Assembly (NCBI GenBank): GCA_026874595.1
Contig: CM049317.1
Coordinates: forward strand, 72,251,618 to 72,315,617
Reading direction: 5' to 3'
Source: Sipunculus nudus
Lineage: Eukaryota; Annelida; Sipuncula; Golfingiida; Sipunculidae
DNA length: 64,000 nt
This document shows, in pieces, positions 58,619 to 64,000 of this stretch (positions within the stretch are counted from its first letter, which is position 1; each line of letters starts with the position of its first letter). The position numbers and the translations under genes were made by a program. The notes under the pieces are model-generated. The model saw only the letters and a list, made by a program, of their open reading frames with translations. It was not told where the DNA came from and ran no database searches.

Positions 58619-58745
58619 TTTTTTATTTTCCGCGCGGCTGTCACACTCCACACAGACGACCTTATCTAGTCAGACAGAAAGGCGAATTTTACGTATGCGT
58701 GGAGACTATAGCGACGATCATTTCCGCTTTTCCGGGTGCAACAAG
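58619..58745 (-). promoter_or_regulatory. HAT1: Probable HAT1 promoter/5'UTR
   Basis: Directly upstream of the MAGT start the sequence is relatively CpG-rich (CCGCGCGG, CGTCGC). On the minus strand it carries two ETS-like cores in CCCGGAAAAGCGGAAAT (58721-58736). No TATA box is obvious. The transcription start is not determined. Confidence 0.5.
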
Positions 58746-61700
58746 AACACTTTATCAGTGTTTATGTTAATAATTCCCAATATTTTCGACACATACTATA
58801 TAAGTATATTGATATGTTTATAATCTGAAAATAATTTAATTATATATTTATAAATGCATGAATATCTCTTCGATTATAACATCTATTATTTAATGAGCGT
58901 TTCAGTGCACATTTTTTTTTCAAATGTGTTGAAGGGACGTCTCTGGTTTCTGTTATTGGCCTACTAGCTGAGCACTTTTTTCTTCTAATGACTAAATATT
59001 ATTAGGATTCATATTTGTGTGTATGTGTGTACTAATTTAGTCGCATATGACGTAAATGCTACGAAAGTGAAATAAAACATATGATATGGGTGAAAATATT
59101 TTAAAAAGAAATTTCACTTTCTATAGGAACAAAGTACAAGAGAACATTATCATAATTAATATATACTTAATTGTACTGTTAAAAAGGAATTCCTTAATGG
59201 AATTGAAACGATATTATACTTTACAATTTAAAGTGTCTATGGCTGAAAGAAAAGTAATACAAAAAAAAAGTACAATTCTCTGGCAGTGGGGTCATTTTTT
59301 TTTGTATATTCCAAAAATACATATTTAGAGTATTCTTATGTTTATGTGTTTTACACATCAACAAGGATTATTTATTTTGGTGGTGTTGCATAGGAGCTCT
59401 GTTTCATTTTTTAAAATCTTATATCAGAACTCTCAAACAAAAGTACCAACATAGGCCTATACCTTTTTGGGGAGTCGCAGTTATTTCGACAACTAACTTG
59501 CCGTTAGATATCAGCACTTACCAAACAATTGGCGACAGTAGTTTATGTTATTGTCACTAGATGGCACTACTACTTCAGATAAGTCGTCTGAACACGTAAA
59601 TGCACACTTGAATTCCATACCGTTACGGTAGTGAATCGTTACAACCCTAGCTTGTATCCCAGTCAAAGGTCTCATTTTTCAAAAAGTTTTAATTTGGCAT
59701 GCACATGTTCCTTGTCCCCCGTTCTTAACTGACCTTACTCTAAGAAAGGACGTGCGGTTGGAGGAAAATTTGCTCCGGCCGCAGAACTCATTCAGGCGTT
59801 TGGACCGAGCAACAAAGTTGAATTGTGCATAATACCCATCTCCTGCGATAATTTAGTTAATTACCGGCCTGGTTATATTCCACTATCCAAAGAATGAAAT
59901 ACCTCTTAATGCAACCTCTGGGATGACAATATTAGCAGATGACAGACAGGTGTCGAAATAACACCTATCAGCTAGCTGTCTCAGACCGGCAAACACGTGC
60001 ACGGAAAGGCGGTTTCATTTGTTCCAATCCGTTGGAAAGGCGATCACCTTGACGTTTTCCATATTAGTATATGATAATTAGGTACAAACATGATAAAAAC
60101 GAAATATTTTATAGCTAGTTTTCCATCGACTCCCTATTTATATATGGTCTATAATTTCTTTTTCTCTCCGGCATTTAGGTCCTCATGAGCATCTCCTATA
60201 CTTTGCTACACAATCGTGTTTCTGATATAACAGTGTTTCTATTGAAAACAATTAGTTCTTTATTTTGTGCATGCAAGTGTGATTGTATAGTATGACATGT
60301 ACGATGGCAGAAAAGGGTTTTCACTGAGCGAAGTATGATTTGAAAGTTTGATATGATGTTAGGATGAATCTTTAGCGGAAAAGCAATTTTTCTGTGAAAA
60401 ATAAACCTGAATGAATGGCTTTTCGTCAGAGAGGTGAAAATTTCAAAGTAGTACGACCCCTGACAGAGTTTTGACAATCACTTGCTTAATATAGCGGAGA
60501 TAAACCTTGAGTAAACCTGCTGCGAGATGTCCTTGAATGTGTTTGATTATTTCAGCGGGGCCATACATGTGGTAAACAAGTGAATATAAATAAAATGAAC
60601 CAAACTTGTATGTTTCTGACCTATTTTTCTTTTAGATTAAAGGTTCAAGTGGTTAGTTGATATACGTCAGTTATCGGAATATGCCCCTTTATGTATCAGT
60701 CTGTTATTACTTGATTTAGTAGAAATAGCAGAAGTATCTAAGCCTTCTAAGGTCAAAGGTCAAGTTTTCCCTGCTCATGTTGAATATCATGTACCCTCCG
60801 TTAGGTTTTTCTCAATATTCCTCAAGGACAGGTTGTCAGATTTCTCCTTTTTTGTCTCGTGCTTAGATGGCGCCACCTACATTCAACATGTTTAGATAAC
60901 TATTTGTCTCCATACTCCCATGTATATCACATTTTTATTAATGCATGTTCTTCAACAATTCAAGCGGCAGCTGTGTACATTTCCATAACATTTCGCACGT
61001 GCATCGATATGGGCAACAAAACCTGCAGCATTGACCTTGACATTGTTCAATGAAAATCTGCAGGTGATGCATGGCAATAATTATTGGTTTTTATTGACCT
61101 TGACTATATATCGGTTGATTCAAGTACAGTTTTTGCTATAGTTATAAGATTTCTCAGAACTGGTTCGTTGCATTTACACAAAACTTATGTCACATGTTAC
61201 CTACAACTCATTTAGGCCTACATTGAATTCCTATTTAATTAGATTCCCCAATATAAGGGATTAACGGATTTTTCTAAAATCCAACTTTCTCATGCATATA
61301 TTTGTTGGGTTTTTTTAGACTTGTATATAGCGCTTTTTCCTGGAGTTTTTTATGAAGTTTTGTACATTCAGAGTTCCCATGAACCACATGTTGGCATGTC
61401 AATGGCCATTGGATGCATTTGTTCATTGCTCAATATACGTACTTGTAGCGAAACCTACCATTTGCTTTCAAAGAATACTAGGCTATCGTATTCGGGTTCT
61501 TGCGGTAATGGCTTCTTGCATGCATAGGTCTCAATAACTTAGAACAGTTTTACCTTTTGAACAAGATGTGGTGCCATCTACATGTAGGTATAATCTTGAT
61601 TTCATCGTATATTGCTTAACCTCTGACCTGACACACAATTATACATAACAAATTCAAAACGGTCCTTTGGCATGTATGTCGTCATGAAAAACGTGCACGT

Positions 61701-62587
61701 GCTATGACGTAAAATTATGCCGTGGCGTCACGCGCCAGTTACATGCGGTCCATTTAAAGACGTCTTACAATAACAGGCGGGATTTTTTTTCCAACCGTGC
61801 TTTCAGTGAAAGGTTACACTGCCCTTCCTTATCAGGTGGAATTCATTGTATTTGTCTACAGATATAGGTGTCGCTGCAGGTATATACGTGATAACTGTCT
61901 GCAGACCGGCGGGATGACAGACACCGGGAAGGTTAGTGTTTTAACCGTGGATGGATTAGGTTGTACAGCTGATATACCGTAGTTGTTACCATATACAGCC
62001 TCGATCATGTGCTAGAAGCATTAAATACAGTGGTTACCATAATTGGTTACGCAGAGGATACAAAAATGTGAGCTCGACCCCCTGCACAATTGGCCATGTA
62101 CTGTGCAAGGCTGGTTTCTTGTTCGCGACGGTTTCCAATTCGCGATTTATTCGCAAGTCAGGTCGAAAGGAAAAGAAATTGATGTTATAAATAATAATAA
62201 TTCATGTATGTTACTCGTAAATCCTGTATGATGCTCGTAACTCTAAGAGTGTTATTATAAAGGATGCCGGATCCTATATCTGGCAAAAATCCAAAACAGC
62301 TAGTGAAAAATATTGTCCACTCGTTCGACGCCAACACTTACAACTATCGCCGCCTATTGGTAATTTCTGAAATTATCGCTGATACAATGTTGATAAGCAT
62401 TCATGACCGCGTGGTTTCAATTTCGCGATCTTTCGGCGACCGCTAATTTCGCGAATTTGAAGCCACCGCAAATAGGAGGACAACCACAATATCTTTCACT
62501 ATTATATGATATATACTAGTATATGTTTTAGTCCTACACTCCATATATTGTTTATATATACCCCGTGGTCTTTTACTGAAATAATAC

Positions 62588-62590
<3 letters not shown>
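58746..62590. other. Intergenic sequence between HAT1 and the right-hand promoter
   Basis: No supportable gene. It holds the interspersed repeat at about 59950-60170 and the TTCGCGA/GACAACCACA element around 62100-62490. Short open frames have no splice context or domains. Confidence 0.5.
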
Positions 62591-62628
<38 letters not shown>

Positions 62629-62810
62629 GGGTTATTCTAGGTATTATAACTTGGGGCCTTTACTTACTGATTGGGGATTTTTTTAACGTAATTTAATAGG
62701 TAAGGGGGACCTTTTGTTGTTGGAGAGGGGAATTTTGTACAAATAACAAAAATTTTGCAAGGGGGAAGGGGCAGAAATTCGGCCCTAAAAAGGGCCTAGA
62801 ATAATCCCTG

Positions 62811-62887
<77 letters not shown>

Positions 62888-62903
62888 TTTTATATATATA
62901 TAT
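62590..62903. repeat. Two (TA)n tracts flanking a small inverted repeat
   Basis: TA tracts lie at 62590-62624 and 62811-62903. Between them, CAGGGGTTATTCTAGG (about 62626) and CCTAGAATAATCCCTG (about 62796) are inverted repeats, marking a short MITE-like unit of about 190 bp inserted in a TA tract. Confidence 0.75.
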
Positions 62904-63019
62904 ACATACATAAATGTATAATGTTCTATAGTATTTATATTACATATTAGTATACTAATATATGTAACCATGGATCGTAATCTGAATGAAGTACGTTTAC
63001 GTCCGGCTGAATACGGCCC

Positions 63020-63200
63020 CGTTCAACAGCGAACATTTTCACATGGCCAAGGTAACAGTCAGCCAATCAGCGCCCCGCGTTCACGTGCAATCATTAATGG
63101 TCCAACATGGCAGCCTCCAGTGGAAGCGTACGTTCGGTTCAGAGAGACTTTTACCACACAATTTCCTCGTTTTAACCAGAATAAGCTCCAGGTCTCACAC
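63020..63200 (+). promoter_or_regulatory. Probable promoter/first exon of an unidentified plus-strand gene
   Basis: AGCCAATCAG (CCAAT box, 63061-63070), TTCACGTGCA (E-box, 63081-63090) and AACATGGCAGCC (YY1-like, with an ATG at 63107) lie close together in a locally CpG-rich stretch. Candidate donors are AAG|GTAACA at 63051/63052 and AGC|GTACGT at 63127/63128. The start codon and product are not determined. Confidence 0.4.
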
Positions 63201-63245
63201 GGTTCTGTTAAAACATGATATTTAAATATTTGTTTCATTTTCCAG

Positions 63246-63320
63246 GAATATCGGGCGGGAATATTATCCGGATTATGGCCACTTCCATATCCAAGAAGAG
63301 CACTTTGCGAACCGCCGAAG
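63246..63320 (+). CDS. Candidate 75-nt exon of an unidentified gene
   Basis: Flanked by a good acceptor (TTTCATTTTCCAG, ending 63245) and a donor GTACGT (63321). All three forward frames are open. Joined in phase 0 to either candidate first exon it would read EYRAGILSGLWPLPYPRRAL plus CEPPK. The protein is not recognised, and a non-coding or 5'UTR role is possible. Confidence 0.35.
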
Positions 63321-64000
63321 GTACGTGTTAAGTAATGAAATATTGATGCCACAAGGGTGATTAATGAGCTATAAATTCCTCATTAATAAATACATTTCAC
63401 CAAGGTCTAGATTAAATAATATCTCTGCTGATGACAGGCTGACATGGGAGGCTGAACGCATCTGGCAGACTGATGATACGGCGACCTTGACCGTGACCTT
63501 GCTGGGACCGGGGTATTTGATTCAATGACTTGGCTGAGGGTCACCTGTCATTCTGTTGTACCCTAAAACATATTTGTCTCTGCTGACGCTGACAGTATTG
63601 ATAAAGTGGTGGCACTGGGTTTAAAGCAATTAATTATCATTGACTATTGAGCAGAACACTTACTGTCTATACTGGTATTTACATGTACACTAGTACTTGT
63701 ACAGATGGTAACAAACTTGAACATTACATATGTGTACCAGTGTTGTAATATTGACAGTATTGTCAGTAATGTCACAATCAGTGTTGACTATTGTGAACTG
63801 TGTCACCATATGATTAAAAAATTGCAAAAGAGTATTTATGAAAGGATTTGCTGTTTTAATTATATCATGATTTTAATCTAGGGTCATCCTGTTTTAGTCC
63901 TACACATTTAGTGAATTTGGAAATTTTATTTATTTGCACAATATCAACATTCTTATAATATCAACAGTATTATAAGTTTTAACTATTGTTAAATGTGTGA
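63321..64000. other. Probable intron, nothing recognised
   Basis: AT-rich sequence to the window end. A short CGACCTTGACCGTGACCTTG stretch lies near 63481. Confidence 0.4.

Noticed and set aside
62970-63218. 82-aa and 79-aa overlapping plus-strand frames as complete small genes
   Set aside because: Overlapping frames in a promoter-like region with internal donor-like sites. Nothing favours either as a complete protein.

Overview
The window is eukaryotic nuclear DNA: AT-rich, intron-rich and packed with interspersed repeats. It most likely comes from a lophotrochozoan, probably a bivalve mollusc. This rests on intron/exon structure with GT-AG borders, two animal chromatin genes, and repeats resembling bivalve Helentron-derived (HINE-like) elements with internal tandem repeats. 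The species is not determined.

Layout. (1) 1604-9185, plus strand: the last six coding exons of a KANSL1 (NSL complex subunit 1) orthologue, including its PEHE domain, then a 3'UTR to about 9.5-10.0 kb. The 5' part lies outside the window. (2) About 10-30 kb: intergenic, with no supportable gene, made of HINE-like elements rich in the palindrome GGTGGCGCCACC, elements ending in a TAGCTCAG hairpin, homopolymers, (TA)n, a 44-bp minisatellite and a large fold-back. (3) 58618 down to 30790, minus strand: a complete HAT1 gene (type B histone acetyltransferase). I reconstructed it as 12 coding exons whose phases all join, giving 422 aa, against 419 in human. Its introns carry most of the repeats between 31 and 58 kb. 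(4) About 63.0-63.35 kb, plus strand: a probable promoter and first exon(s) of a further gene that I do not recognise.

The most unusual feature lies in the HAT1 intron after exon 10 (36258-40053). The 3' end of exon 10, together with its 5' splice site, has been amplified into a tandem array of 63-bp units, exactly 60 periods long with no net indel. About 40 of the 60 copies keep GTAAGT or GTATGT. All donors have the same phase and the unit is 21 codons, so use of any donor before the first in-frame stop (38029-38031) would lengthen HAT1 by a multiple of 21 aa without a frameshift. Use of the first donor restores an ordinary HAT1. A smaller counterpart occurs in KANSL1: a five-copy 35-bp repeat (about 4070-4242) of a branch-point-like sequence (CTGAC) directly before a 3' splice site.

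Both genes act in histone H4 acetylation: KANSL1 as scaffold of the MOF/KAT8-NSL nuclear complex, HAT1 on newly made H4. They are transcribed convergently, about 21 kb apart.
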